Below, piece after piece: positions 1 to 7,396 of a stretch of 64,000 bases of DNA. A model generated the notes under the pieces. It had not been told where the DNA came from, made no database searches, and saw nothing but the letters and a program-made list of their open reading frames with translations. Every line of letters begins with the position of its first letter. The stretch's first letter is position 1. Source of the stretch: Staphylococcus xylosus NJ (lineage in GTDB: Bacteria > Bacillota > Bacilli > Staphylococcales > Staphylococcaceae); assembly GCF_000338275.1 (NCBI RefSeq), contig NZ_ANMR01000022.1, forward strand, positions 1-64,000, given 5' to 3'. Both the position numbers and the translations under genes were made by a program.

Positions 1-1
1 T

Positions 2-106
2 GTTTCAGAAAATCCTGATTTAATTATTGTTGGTGGCGGCATTGCAAATGCTGATGACCCTGTAGAAGCTGCTAAACAATGTAGAGCTGCGATTGAAGGA
101 AAATAA
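2..106 (+). CDS. hxlA: 3-hexulose-6-phosphate synthase, 3' end only
   Basis: Only the last 34 codons lie in the window. The visible tail contains IIVGGGIANADDP, the phosphate-binding loop and final helix of the orotidine-5'-phosphate decarboxylase-superfamily barrel used by hexulose phosphate synthase. The enzyme condenses formaldehyde with ribulose 5-phosphate in the ribulose monophosphate route. The stop codon overlaps by one base the start of the isomerase gene that follows, the usual hxlAB arrangement, so the two are co-transcribed and translationally coupled. Identification rests on this short tail plus the partner gene; both are typical of staphylococci. Confidence 0.85.
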   Translation, partial: VSENPDLIIVGGGIANADDPVEAAKQCRAAIEGK

Positions 107-657
107 TGATGACAGAAATCACAAATTATCGTTTAATACTAGATGAAATAGACAACACATTATCACATGTGAAAGACAGTGAAGCCGAAACGTTTTTAAA
201 GCAAATTATTAAAGCAGAGCAAGTTTTTGTATCTGGAAAAGGACGTTCGGGTTTTGTAGCAAATAGTTTTGCGATGAGATTGAATCAGCTTGGGAAGGGT
301 GCACATGTAGTTGGTGAGTCCACTACACCTTCCATTACCGAAAAAGATTTGTTTGTTATCCTTTCTGGCTCAGGTTCGACAGAACATTTAAGATTATTAG
401 CAGATAAAGCTAAAGCTGTAGGTGCAGAAGTTGTATTATTGTCAACAAATCCAACGTCAAAGATTGGTGAACTTGCAAATGCAGTGATTGAATTACCGGC
501 GGGAACGAAATATGATGCTGAAGGTTCAGCACAACCTCTAGGTAGCTTATTTGAACAAGCATCACAAGTGTTTTTAGATAGTATTGTTTTAGATTTAATG
601 ACTGAGATAAACGTTGATGAAGAAACAATGCAGCAAAATCATGCTAATCTGGAATAA
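106..657 (+). CDS. hxlB: 6-phospho-3-hexuloisomerase
   Basis: This 183-residue protein is a single SIS (sugar isomerase) domain. The sugar-phosphate binding segments are visible as SGKGRSGFVANSFAMRL near residue 44 and VILSGSGSTEHL near residue 84. It isomerises hexulose 6-phosphate to fructose 6-phosphate, completing formaldehyde fixation in the cytoplasm. The gene overlaps the stop codon of hxlA by one base. Two adjacent ATG codons exist; the AAGGA ribosome site about eight bases upstream slightly favours the second, at 109. A strong hairpin follows the gene, so hxlAB ends here. Length is normal for the family. Confidence 0.92.
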   Translation: MMTEITNYRLILDEIDNTLSHVKDSEAETFLKQIIKAEQVFVSGKGRSGFVANSFAMRLNQLGKGAHVVGESTTPSITEKDLFVILSGSGSTEHLRLLADKAKAVGAEVVLLSTNPTSKIGELANAVIELPAGTKYDAEGSAQPLGSLFEQASQVFLDSIVLDLMTEINVDEETMQQNHANLE

Positions 658-681
658 AACCTACAAAAGATGATTCACTTT

Positions 682-712
682 AATACTCCACATTTATTTG
701 TGGGGTATTTTT
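682..712 (+). terminator. Rho-independent terminator after hxlB
   Basis: An 11-bp stem (AATACTCCACA pairing with TGTGGGGTATT, one G-U pair) closes a six-base loop and runs into a T tract. It lies 25 bases past the hxlB stop codon. Confidence 0.85.
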
Positions 713-1346
713 AATTTAAAGAAACGCCTTGAGATATTTCCTAGTAGTTATAAAAATTAATTAGTATTGAATATCACTACTACATTTTTGAAAAGTGATG
801 TAGATTTATAGCCAGAATTTTTAGATTTACATTGACGATACTGCATCAAAAGAAAAAGTCAATCTACTTTTTCTAGTTTGACTTTTATTTTTATATCTAA
901 AGGCACACTTACACACCTAAAAAACGTCGTGCTAAAAACAAATTTACATGTGGTAATCCAATATCCTTATTATACATTTTAACAGTTGGTTTAAAGTAAA
1001 CTTTAAAAATATATAATTTTTAACCTATTCAATTACATTTGTTTCTTAAAACGCATATATGAGCCAGAATAGAAAAGAGTTGCAGGAAAGATCAAAGATT
1101 GCTTAAGAATCAGCAAGTTTTGGCGTTAGAGAGTAATAAAAAAGATTCAAAAATTAATTAGAGGAAGAGAGGCTGCTTAATTATTCCTTTGATACACCTA
1201 CTAATGATAGATAAAACGTGGATGTGTAAGAAGTATCATATACTACAGACGCTGTAAATATTAATCAACATTAGGAAGAAAAAAGGGTGAATAAACACAA
1301 CTTAAAAAGGCTTTTGGAGTCGTTTGTTAGTAACTAATTGTAATTA

Positions 1347-1386
1347 AAAAGGTGCGACAAGCTCATAAACTTGTCGTACCTTTTTA
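1347..1386. terminator. Strong bidirectional stem-loop
   Basis: AAAAAGGTGCGACAAG pairs with CTTGTCGTACCTTTTT around an eight-base loop, giving an A tract on one side and a T tract on the other. It can terminate transcription from either direction, although no intact gene now ends here; it probably outlived a lost gene. Confidence 0.75.
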
Positions 1387-1542
1387 TGTAAATCGTATTT
1401 CTGATACTCATCAATTTAATTTTAAATTTAAGTTCATTTATCAATAAAATTGGGTATTATTTATTAAGAGACGTAGAACTCTTGCCACACTTATATCAAA
1501 TTAATTTAATTGTAGTGAGCAATTTTGCTTATTATGAAAAAG

Positions 1543-1576
1543 ATGAGCTGAGGCAAGCATGTGCCTGCTCATTTTT
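1543..1576 (+). terminator. Stem-loop with T tract ahead of the SDR relic
   Basis: ATGAGC..GGCA pairs with TGCC..GCTCAT and is followed by TTTTT, directly upstream of the ribosome-site remnant of the SDR pseudogene. It could be an old terminator or a leader attenuator. Confidence 0.5.
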
Positions 1577-1593
1577 AAAATTGGAGGCTAAAT

Positions 1594-2045
1594 TTACAAA
1601 AAAATTCTATTAACAGGTGCTTCAGCATATATAGAAAATAAGTCTAATGAACAAAATGTTATATGGAAATCTTCAGATTTATTTGATTTAAATGAGATAA
1701 CAGAAGTAATGAAAAACGTAGATATCGCTATCTATCTTGTTCATTCGATCATACCTTCAGCTAAGTTAACACAAGCAAGTTTTGAAGATATGGATGAAAT
1801 ATTAGCAGATAATTTTGCTAAATCATCAAGGTTTTAATAAAGTTAAACATATCATATTTATGAGTGGTCTAATTCCAAATACGAATGAATTACCACAATG
1901 TTTAAGAAGTCGCTTAGAGTGTAAAGACATTTTAGGAGCATATGGTGTGCCAGTAACTACGTTGAGAGCTGGACTAATTATAAGTGCTAAGGGAAATTCT
2001 TATCCAATACTAAAAAATTGGTATCCAATGCTCGTTTTTATATAG
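1594..2045 (+). pseudogene. Broken NAD(P)-binding SDR/NmrA-like oxidoreductase
   Basis: Translation begins in a Rossmann-type segment (KILLTGAS), but the start codon has decayed: an AGGAGG-like site at 1582 is followed by ACA where ATG is expected. The glycine-rich loop after TGAS is missing by internal deletion. The frame runs through NVDIAIYLVHSIIPSAKLTQ to a stop near 1836; a second frame continues with HIIFMSGLIPNTNEL and GVPVTTLRAGLII to a stop at 2045. Members of this family are several hundred residues longer and carry a C-terminal DUF2867-like part, absent here. It is a non-functional relic with a lost start, internal deletion, frameshift and truncation. Confidence 0.8.
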
Positions 2046-2144
2046 TTAATATGAAATTTATATTCATAGATTGTTTAATATAAATTGTTTTATGCTACGT
2101 TTAATTTCCTACTACTATTTCCTAAAAAAGAAAAGGAGCTAAAT

Positions 2145-2669
2145 ATGATTAATATTATATCAGCGATAGGATCGCTTGGAACATTTATTATGGCGTTATT
2201 TTATTTTGTATCAGTATCAGTTCAACTTTACCAAATGAAAATAAGTTTTATTCCTGCATTAGGATTTAATCAGATTTTATTAATTAGAGATAAAGACCAA
2301 AAATTAAATTTAAAAAACACCACTTCCAATGTGGAAGAAAATGAAGATTATTTGAAATTATATAATTTAGGAGGCGGTGCAGCAAAAAAAATCACCATTG
2401 AAGTTTTATTAGGTGAAGATAAAGTTATTCAAAAAAAGTATGTTAATATGTTACCTAGTAAAGAAGGTTATATGTTACCTATAAATAAGACAGTATTTGA
2501 TGAATTAGACGATACTATAAAAAATAACGGTTACGAATCCAATATGAATATTAAGTTATCCTATTATCATAATGTGAGTAGAAAAAAACAAGAAATATTT
2601 TTAAAAGGGCATATAGATGCATTCAATAACTACAAAGATAAGGAAATTTATGAATTACAGTTTATTTAA
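2145..2669 (+). CDS. Hypothetical membrane-anchored protein
   Basis: I chose the ATG at 2145 because AAAGGAGCT lies eight bases upstream; an earlier in-frame start at 2085 has no such site. The 174-residue product begins with one hydrophobic segment (about residues 4-27, IISAIGSLGTFIMALFYFVS) and continues with a hydrophilic, lysine- and asparagine-rich domain. That domain contains YNLGGGAAKKITIEVLL and ends in a beta-rich tail. I recognise no catalytic motif. The layout, one N-terminal anchor plus an exposed domain of about 140 residues, resembles small proteins common in staphylococcal accessory DNA. Function unknown. Confidence 0.7.
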   Translation: MINIISAIGSLGTFIMALFYFVSVSVQLYQMKISFIPALGFNQILLIRDKDQKLNLKNTTSNVEENEDYLKLYNLGGGAAKKITIEVLLGEDKVIQKKYVNMLPSKEGYMLPINKTVFDELDDTIKNNGYESNMNIKLSYYHNVSRKKQEIFLKGHIDAFNNYKDKEIYELQFI

Positions 2670-2807
2670 AGTAATAAAATGAATGAAAAATAAGATAGTT
2701 AATAGTAAGGTCTTTCTTTAACAAAATGCTTTTTAATCATAAAATATGCTAATGATTCTCATAATAATCGATCGTTATTAAGACGATATTAGATTTTCAA
2801 ACGATTA

Positions 2808-2840
2808 AGAGACTCCTTATTGAAAAAGGAGTCTCTTTTA
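2808..2840. terminator. Bidirectional terminator between convergent genes
   Basis: AGAGACTCCTT pairs with AAGGAGTCTCT, then TTTT. It sits between the plus-strand hypothetical gene and the end of the minus-strand secreted-protein gene, and could serve both. Confidence 0.8.
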
Positions 2841-2927
2841 ATCTATTTTCTAATAATCATCACTTATATAAATAAAAGAGGATAATTTTTAATTCACATT
2901 ATCATGTGTGAAGAATAATATGTTTAT

Positions 2928-3629
2928 TTAATGATGATGGTATTTAGTACTATGCCCAATAATACTAGAGCATGCTGCAGCCTTAGCTTTAATATTACAA
3001 TAACTGTGACCATAACATTTAGTGCTTCTAAGTAAAGCTTTGTCACAATCACTTCCAGCAAAATTCACCATAGCCTTTGGATTACTTTTGGCATAATGTA
3101 CATTATCACTTTGTGGACCATTAAACCTATTACAATGCACCCATTCTCCTTTTTTATATTTTTTTCCATAACCTGCTTCTTGAGTTACTGTGTGAGTCCC
3201 TTTATCCATATTATCTATAATTTGGTTTGCATTTATATCAAAAGTTGCGGTTTTTTCTCCATTATTACTAACAACAGTAGCTCTATTTTCATTTTTACCA
3301 TCACTTGATATGTTTAACTTTTCATTTTTTATATTATCTATTTTAACAATACCATGACTATTTATTTCGTGTTTTTTTCCGTTTATGTAAACATCACCTT
3401 CTGATAAATTCACATCACGATAAGCACCTTTTTCTGTAATATTCCAGCAACTATTTTTATATTCTTGTACTACTTTTTCGGGCATGTTTTTTATAGGATA
3501 TTCAATAAACTGCTTAGATTTTATATGTATTTCATTTTGCGTTTGTGCATTAGCCTTATTTTTAAAAGTATTTACTCCTATAGGTAAAAGTATTAAAAAA
3601 ACTAATGCTAATTTTAATATTTTTTGCAT
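2928..3629 (-). CDS. Secreted cysteine-rich protein, possible bacteriocin or toxin precursor
   Basis: The 233-residue product starts with a clear signal peptide (KILKLALVFLILLPIGVNTF, probable cleavage after ANA near residue 29). A polar middle of about 120 residues follows, then a compact C-terminal part holding five of its six cysteines. These are C-N-R-F at about 168 and a DC..KC..YC..AC cluster (190-220) ending in GHSTKYHHH. An even cysteine number and export suggest disulfides; the His tail could bind metal. The gene begins six bases after the stop of a 57-residue two-helix membrane protein, so they are an operon. The pairing resembles secreted bacteriocin plus immunity protein, but that is inference; I do not recognise the family. 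Confidence 0.75.
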   Translation of the reverse strand: MQKILKLALVFLILLPIGVNTFKNKANAQTQNEIHIKSKQFIEYPIKNMPEKVVQEYKNSCWNITEKGAYRDVNLSEGDVYINGKKHEINSHGIVKIDNIKNEKLNISSDGKNENRATVVSNNGEKTATFDINANQIIDNMDKGTHTVTQEAGYGKKYKKGEWVHCNRFNGPQSDNVHYAKSNPKAMVNFAGSDCDKALLRSTKCYGHSYCNIKAKAAACSSIIGHSTKYHHH

Positions 3630-3634
3630 TTAGT

Positions 3635-3808
3635 TCATCCTTTTTTTATATTTTCTGGAGGTGTTAAAAATAAAAAGTACACAACTATAAATACTATTAA
3701 AAATAGTATTATGAAACCAATAGATTTAATAAACTTATTAGATTTTAAGAAACCAAATATTAATAAAGAAATTGATATAACCCCTAGTAATAATAAGATT
3801 ATTGACAT
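3635..3808 (-). CDS. Small two-helix membrane protein, putative immunity partner
   Basis: A 57-residue ORF on the minus strand has an excellent ribosome site (AAAGGAGGG, five bases before ATG). The product has two hydrophobic stretches (about residues 2-20 and 30-48), a short basic loop (LKSNKFIKS) between them and a basic tail ending PPENIKKG. Its stop is immediately followed by the start of the secreted cysteine-rich protein. Small cationic two-helix proteins next to an exported peptide are typical of immunity proteins or export accessories, but there is no family-specific motif. The plus-strand ORF over the same bases has no ribosome site and encodes an unlikely composition, so this strand is the coding one. 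Confidence 0.7.
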   Translation of the reverse strand: MSIILLLLGVISISLLIFGFLKSNKFIKSIGFIILFLIVFIVVYFLFLTPPENIKKG

Positions 3809-3928
3809 AGAATCCCTCCTTTTATGATATTATTAGCAAACCAAACGATACCACAAACCAATATTAATTTAAAAAATTATATAAAAAATCATATTTTTAT
3901 ATAATTGTTATTTAAAATTTAGTGTAAT

Positions 3929-3942
3929 ATATTACGTAATAT
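3929..3942. promoter_or_regulatory. 14-bp perfect palindrome upstream of the secreted-protein pair
   Basis: ATATTACGTAATAT is its own reverse complement and lies 120 bp upstream of the small membrane protein start. It could be a repressor site; in such AT-rich DNA chance is possible. Confidence 0.35.
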
Positions 3943-4002
3943 AAAAATAAATATGCAAAGTTCTCTATTTTAATGTGCTTTTCAAACGTTCGTTTTTGAC
4001 AC

Positions 4003-4037
4003 AAAACCTCTTAATATAAAATCAAGAGGTTTTTCTT
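4003..4037. terminator. Stem-loop terminator
   Basis: AAAACCTCTT pairs with AAGAGGTTTT, with a T-rich tail. It lies between the palindrome region and the resolvase relic; no intact gene reads into it from the left. Confidence 0.65.
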
Positions 4038-4200
4038 AGATATTTAAGTCTATAAACTTGTACTATAATCTATGCATCATAAATATCAAAACTCATGAGT
4101 TTTAAGCGATAAGAGACGCTTTTATTTGCATCGAGAATTAGATTTCGTTCATAAGTTTTTTACCCATAAAACGATAAAAAGAGGTGGTATTCAAACAGCT

Positions 4201-4481
4201 AAAATTGGTGATGCACGTGTATCAACCAAAGATGCGATGGGCAAGATGTTCTTCACCATGATGAGTGCTTTTTCGGAACTCGAAGCTAACTTGTTAAGTG
4301 AACGAGCTAAAAAAGATTTGGAAGCTGCAAGAGCAAGGGGTCGAAAAGGTGGAAGACCTTCATTGCCAGACATAAGAAAAGAGAAATTAAAATTTTATAT
4401 AATGAACAAAAACTTACAGGTGAAGAACTTGTTAAAAAAACTGGAGTGAGTCGATCCACTGTTTATCGTACTATTAAATAA
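4201..4481 (+). pseudogene. Gutted serine resolvase/invertase relic
   Basis: Fragments of a small serine recombinase are joined. KIGDARVSTKD is the N-terminal start of the catalytic domain (the active serine is in VSTKD), but the next 80 or so residues are missing. The frame continues directly with AMGKMFFTMMSAFSELEANLLSERAKKDLEAARARGRKGGRPS, the end of the catalytic domain and long E helix. A frameshift near 4380 then moves the DNA-binding helix-turn-helix (LTGEELVKKTGVSRSTVYR) to another frame ending at 4481. The enzyme cannot work. Such resolvases belong to Tn3/Tn552-like transposons and staphylococcal plasmids, so a mobile element once sat here. Confidence 0.88.
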
Positions 4482-4521
4482 TAAGAGTGTTTAGAATAAT
4501 TCTAGACACTCTTATTATTTA
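4477..4521. terminator. Long stem-loop after the resolvase relic
   Basis: AATAAGAGTGT..TAGA pairs with TCTAGACACTCTTATT, the arms meeting almost without loop, with a short T-rich tail. It serves the converging resolvase relic and LysE gene. Confidence 0.75.
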
Positions 4522-4584
4522 TAGTCATTCAAGAAATTTGAATTTGTAGAGCTACCAATATATTCATCTATAAAATTAATGACA

Positions 4585-5163
4585 TTATATGAATATACTT
4601 AAAGCTGAATATAAAAGTAACAACGACATAACTATTTTAAATATATAATTGTATTTATTAAGAAATTCTTTTAGATAATATCCTAAGACACCCCAAATAA
4701 TTAAACAGGCCCAACCTATAATAACTGTTATAGTCATATATATATATGTCGCTATTTTCATATCCGCAATTGGTATTATAAAAGCTCCTAGCAAAGTTAT
4801 AAAAAATAGTAAAGATTTCATATTTAATATTTGAAGTAAAAAACCAGATTTAAATGATGAATATGTTTCATTGTTCACACTACTTTTAGTGGAAGTGTAT
4901 GTCTTATATGCTAAATATATTAAGTATAAAAAACCAAAAATCTTTAAAAAACTTTCTATTTTCATAATTAATTCTTCAAACGTAAACAAACAAATTATAG
5001 AGATTATGGCTAAAAATAAAAATCCTGCTAATACTCCAGTTATAAACCTTTTAGCACCAGATAGTCCATATTCCTTAGCAGAATTTAAAATAAACAAGTT
5101 ACTTGGTCCTGGAGTGATTGATGTTACAAAAACATAAATTAAAAATGCTGACATATTAATCAC
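4585..5163 (-). CDS. LysE-family amino-acid exporter
   Basis: A 192-residue integral membrane protein with about six hydrophobic segments. The family signature near the N-terminus is clear: ITPGPSNLFILNSAKEYG, followed by GAKRFITGVLAG. LysE/RhtB proteins export amino acids or related small molecules; the substrate cannot be read from the sequence. The gene is divergent from a LysR regulator, with only about 80 bp between the starts. That is the classic LysE/LysG arrangement, in which the regulator senses the exported compound and switches the pump on. Length is normal, slightly short for the family. Confidence 0.88.
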   Translation of the reverse strand: MINMSAFLIYVFVTSITPGPSNLFILNSAKEYGLSGAKRFITGVLAGFLFLAIISIICLFTFEELIMKIESFLKIFGFLYLIYLAYKTYTSTKSSVNNETYSSFKSGFLLQILNMKSLLFFITLLGAFIIPIADMKIATYIYMTITVIIGWACLIIWGVLGYYLKEFLNKYNYIFKIVMSLLLLYSALSIFI

Positions 5164-5210
5164 CTCATTAAAATTTTAAGTCGATAGGACGAATAAGTAA
5201 AATTAATGTT

Positions 5211-5230
5211 ATTATTAATGTATTAATAAT
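5211..5230. promoter_or_regulatory. Palindromic site between LysE and LysR genes
   Basis: ATTATTAAT-GT-ATTAATAAT is a perfect inverted repeat with a two-base centre in the divergent promoter region, just upstream of the regulator start. It is a good candidate for the LysR-type binding site, which usually lies over the regulator's own promoter. Confidence 0.55.
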
Positions 5231-5246
5231 ATTAATAGGTGATGTG

Positions 5247-6140
5247 ATGAACATTAAGCAATTGAAAATTTTGAAAACACTCATAAACACAGGAAGTTAC
5301 ACAAAAACAGCAAGTTTGTTAAACTACACGCAATCTAATATTTCACAGCAAATAAACCAACTAGAAGTAGAGTTACAAAATGAATTATTCATATACTCTA
5401 ACAAGCAATTGGTTCAAACAGAATTTTTGTCTCAAATTTTACCTTTAGTAAATGATTATATTTCAACACATGATCAAATATTGAATTTTTCTAAAAACGA
5501 AAGTAATAATAGAAAGCTAAAAATAGCAGCTCCTGAATCTTTGGTCACAACGGGATTAAGCGATTTGATAAAAAATTTTTTAGAAAAATATCCAGAAACT
5601 GATATCGATTTATATAATAATACTTGCAGTTATAATCAAACTTTACTTACCAATGGAGAAGTAGATATAGCCTTTGTTGTTAACAAGGAAATCCAAAATA
5701 AATATATTAATAAACACGTATTATGCAGCGAAGAAATAGTGATTGTAGCGCATAGAGAAGCTCCTGACTCATTAGAAGGACTATTAAAAAACAAACGATA
5801 TAATCATTTCGTTATTAATGAAAAAGATAGCACTTACCGTAAGATGTTCGAAGAATTTGCAAGTGAAAATAAATTAGAAATAGCAAAAAAGACTGAATTA
5901 TGGAGTATAGACACAATCAAGACTTTTCTTTTAGATAATATGGGGTTCAGTGTCTTACCATTAAGAACTGTTAAAGATGAAATCCGGAGGAATAATTTGA
6001 AAATCATTGGAGACTACAGTGATTTACCTTTATTTTATTCATTTGCCTTAACAAAAAAGAAAAATTGGGAAAACGCTTTGATTAATTTGTTTTTGCAAGA
6101 AACTAAAGAGTTTATTTTAAAAACAAAGGAACATAATTAA
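5247..6140 (+). CDS. LysR-family transcriptional regulator
   Basis: About 297 residues. The N-terminal winged helix is typical: MNIKQLKILKTLINTGSYTKTASLLNYTQSNISQQINQLEVEL. The periplasmic-binding-protein-like effector domain starts near residue 90 (KLKIAAPESLVTTGLSDLIKNFLEKYPETDIDL) and runs to the end. I prefer the ATG at 5247 over the GTG at 5244 because AGGTGATG gives better spacing. It is divergently paired with the LysE exporter and presumably controls it in response to the exported substrate. Confidence 0.9.
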   Translation: MNIKQLKILKTLINTGSYTKTASLLNYTQSNISQQINQLEVELQNELFIYSNKQLVQTEFLSQILPLVNDYISTHDQILNFSKNESNNRKLKIAAPESLVTTGLSDLIKNFLEKYPETDIDLYNNTCSYNQTLLTNGEVDIAFVVNKEIQNKYINKHVLCSEEIVIVAHREAPDSLEGLLKNKRYNHFVINEKDSTYRKMFEEFASENKLEIAKKTELWSIDTIKTFLLDNMGFSVLPLRTVKDEIRRNNLKIIGDYSDLPLFYSFALTKKKNWENALINLFLQETKEFILKTKEHN

Positions 6141-6330
6141 GTAGTTATTGTTCATAAAAACTATAAAAATACAGCAAAATTATGCCTAGCGTATTTAATA
6201 TTAACTGAATATATGCTAGCTATTCAACGGGATGTTAGAGTCCTCCAAAATATACAATTAACATCTTACAAGTTAGTTTATGAGCTTAAATCCCCCCATT
6301 AAATATTAATGTCTTCCATTAATATTTAAT

Positions 6331-6998
6331 GCGATTTCCTTAGCTAATTCTCCCTTTTCCCTTATATCATTAGCTAAGAAATTTGGTGATGAAGGGTTTA
6401 AAGTAGCAGCTATATCTCAAAATGCTGAAAAACTAAAAACTATCCAAGAAGAACTCAGCAACTTAAATATCGAGTCGAGGACTTTTGTAGCAGATATCAC
6501 AGAGTTAGAATCATTAAAAGGATCTATTCAAACAATTAAATATGAGTTTGGTTCGATTGATGTAATAGAATTTAGTCCTTATGCAAAAGAAGGTAAATTT
6601 GCAAATATATTAGAAACTACGCCACAAAGCGTCTCAGAAATGTTGAAAACTTATCTGTTTCCATTAATTCAGTTAGTTAACGAGGTGTTGCCAGATATGA
6701 TAAATAAAGGGAGTGGATCAATCTTATTTCCAACAGGGGTATCTACAATATTCTCTTTACCTTTTGCTGGGAACGCTGGAATTATAGGAGCTGGTCTTCG
6801 TAATTATACTGAAAACCTCTACAATGAAATGGAGGAAAAAAATATATTTATCAGACATCTTTCAATAGGTGCAGTGATATAATCTGGAACAAACGGTGAT
6901 CCAAATTATATTGTAGATACTTGGTATAATTTATACAATAAAAAATAGCATTTGAAGAAATGTTCCCACAAGGTCTTAAACAGTCTGATATTTCCTAA
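6331..6998 (+). pseudogene. Broken short-chain dehydrogenase
   Basis: The frame reads LAKKFGDEGFKVAAISQNAEKL, VADITELESLKGSIQTIKYEFGSIDVIEFSPYAKEGKF, then SGSILFPTGVSTIF and GAGLRNYTENLYNEMEEKNIFIRHLSIGAVI, a standard SDR order. The start codon and first beta strand with its glycine loop are lost or scrambled (about 6331-6360). TAA at 6880-6882 interrupts the frame, which continues as SGTNGDPNYIVDTWYNLYNKK. A one-base loss then shifts it to AFEEMFPQGLKQSDIS. The lesions show a recently dead gene. Its identity beyond SDR cannot be stated. Confidence 0.82.
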
Positions 6999-7053
6999 TT
7001 AGTGTCACGCACTTAAATGATAAAGTTGCTATTAATATATTAATTTAATGATT

Positions 7054-7152
7054 TTGCATTCCTATCCACTGTGATGTTATAATACATTTAACAAGGAACT
7101 AGCATAGATACACCAATCCCCTCACTACTCGCAATAGTGAGGGGATTTTTTC
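7054..7152 (+). ncRNA. Antisense RNA antitoxin of an Fst-type type I system
   Basis: A strong promoter (TTGCAT at 7054, 18-bp spacer, extended -10 TGTTATAAT ending at 7083) would start an RNA near 7090 that ends at the hairpin CCCCTCACTA-ctcgcaa-TAGTGAGGGG plus T run, 7119-7152. The RNA is convergent with the toxin mRNA and shares its terminator. It also contains the direct repeat CTAGCATAGAT (7099), which recurs at the toxin start codon (7257). In the Enterococcus Fst and Staphylococcus SprA systems such repeats let the small RNA block toxin translation. RNA ends are inferred from promoter and terminator. Confidence 0.75.
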
Positions 7153-7167
7153 GGTGTGGCTAGTCGC

Positions 7168-7263
7168 CTATTTATCATCGCGCTTGCGTAGCCAATGCGT
7201 AAATAACGCAATAATACAACCACTGATGACTGTGATCGTGATCTGAACAAGGATTTCTAGCAT
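7168..7263 (-). CDS. Fst/TxpA-family type I toxin peptide
   Basis: This 31-residue peptide is too short for usual gene finders. It reads MLEILVQITITVISGCIIALFTHWLRKRDDK across two halves: one transmembrane helix of about 20 residues, then a charged tail (WLRKRDDK), the hallmark of Fst-family toxins. It has a strong ribosome site (GAGGAGGTG, seven bases before ATG). A TATAAT with extended TG sits on the minus strand at 7320-7325. The mRNA 5' end (7305-7314) is complementary for ten bases to the stop-codon region (7162-7171), matching the long-range fold that keeps such mRNAs untranslated. These peptides insert into membranes and stop growth. Confidence 0.88.
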   Translation of the reverse strand: MLEILVQITITVISGCIIALFTHWLRKRDDK

Positions 7264-7396
7264 AGATTAACACCTCCTCTCTACGTCAACTTGACGCCTG
7301 AGAGATAGGCGACTCTATAATTATACCATCTGTAAACTCCTAAGCGTATGCACTTCCGCCAAGTTGAATTATGTTAATTTGTCATAATCCTAGAAT

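Larger units (their letters stand above)
713..1593. other. Gene-poor, decayed intergenic region
   Basis: Nearly 0.9 kb without an open frame of useful length; stops are frequent in all frames. Short stretches, for example around 900-1000 and 1070-1300, look like worn coding sequence, but I could not assign a family. It holds one strong terminator at about 1347-1386 and a second stem-loop just before the broken SDR gene. The surrounding 0.7-7 kb is rich in pseudogenes, so this is probably a deletion-scarred accessory segment. Confidence 0.5.
3809..4200. other. Intergenic region, promoter side of the secreted-protein pair
   Basis: No gene is visible in these roughly 390 bases. They hold the leader of the minus-strand pair, the 14-bp palindrome near 3935 and a terminator hairpin near 4003-4037. 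Past about 4080 they hold short sequence that reads into the resolvase relic without a proper start. Confidence 0.6.

Noticed and set aside
410..628. Minus-strand ORF inside hxlB
   Set aside because: A shadow of a well-conserved gene; Leu/Gln-rich with no start signals.
3624..3827. 67-codon plus-strand ORF opposite the small membrane protein
   Set aside because: No ribosome site, overlaps the start of the secreted-protein gene, and the opposite strand has a far better gene with a strong ribosome site.
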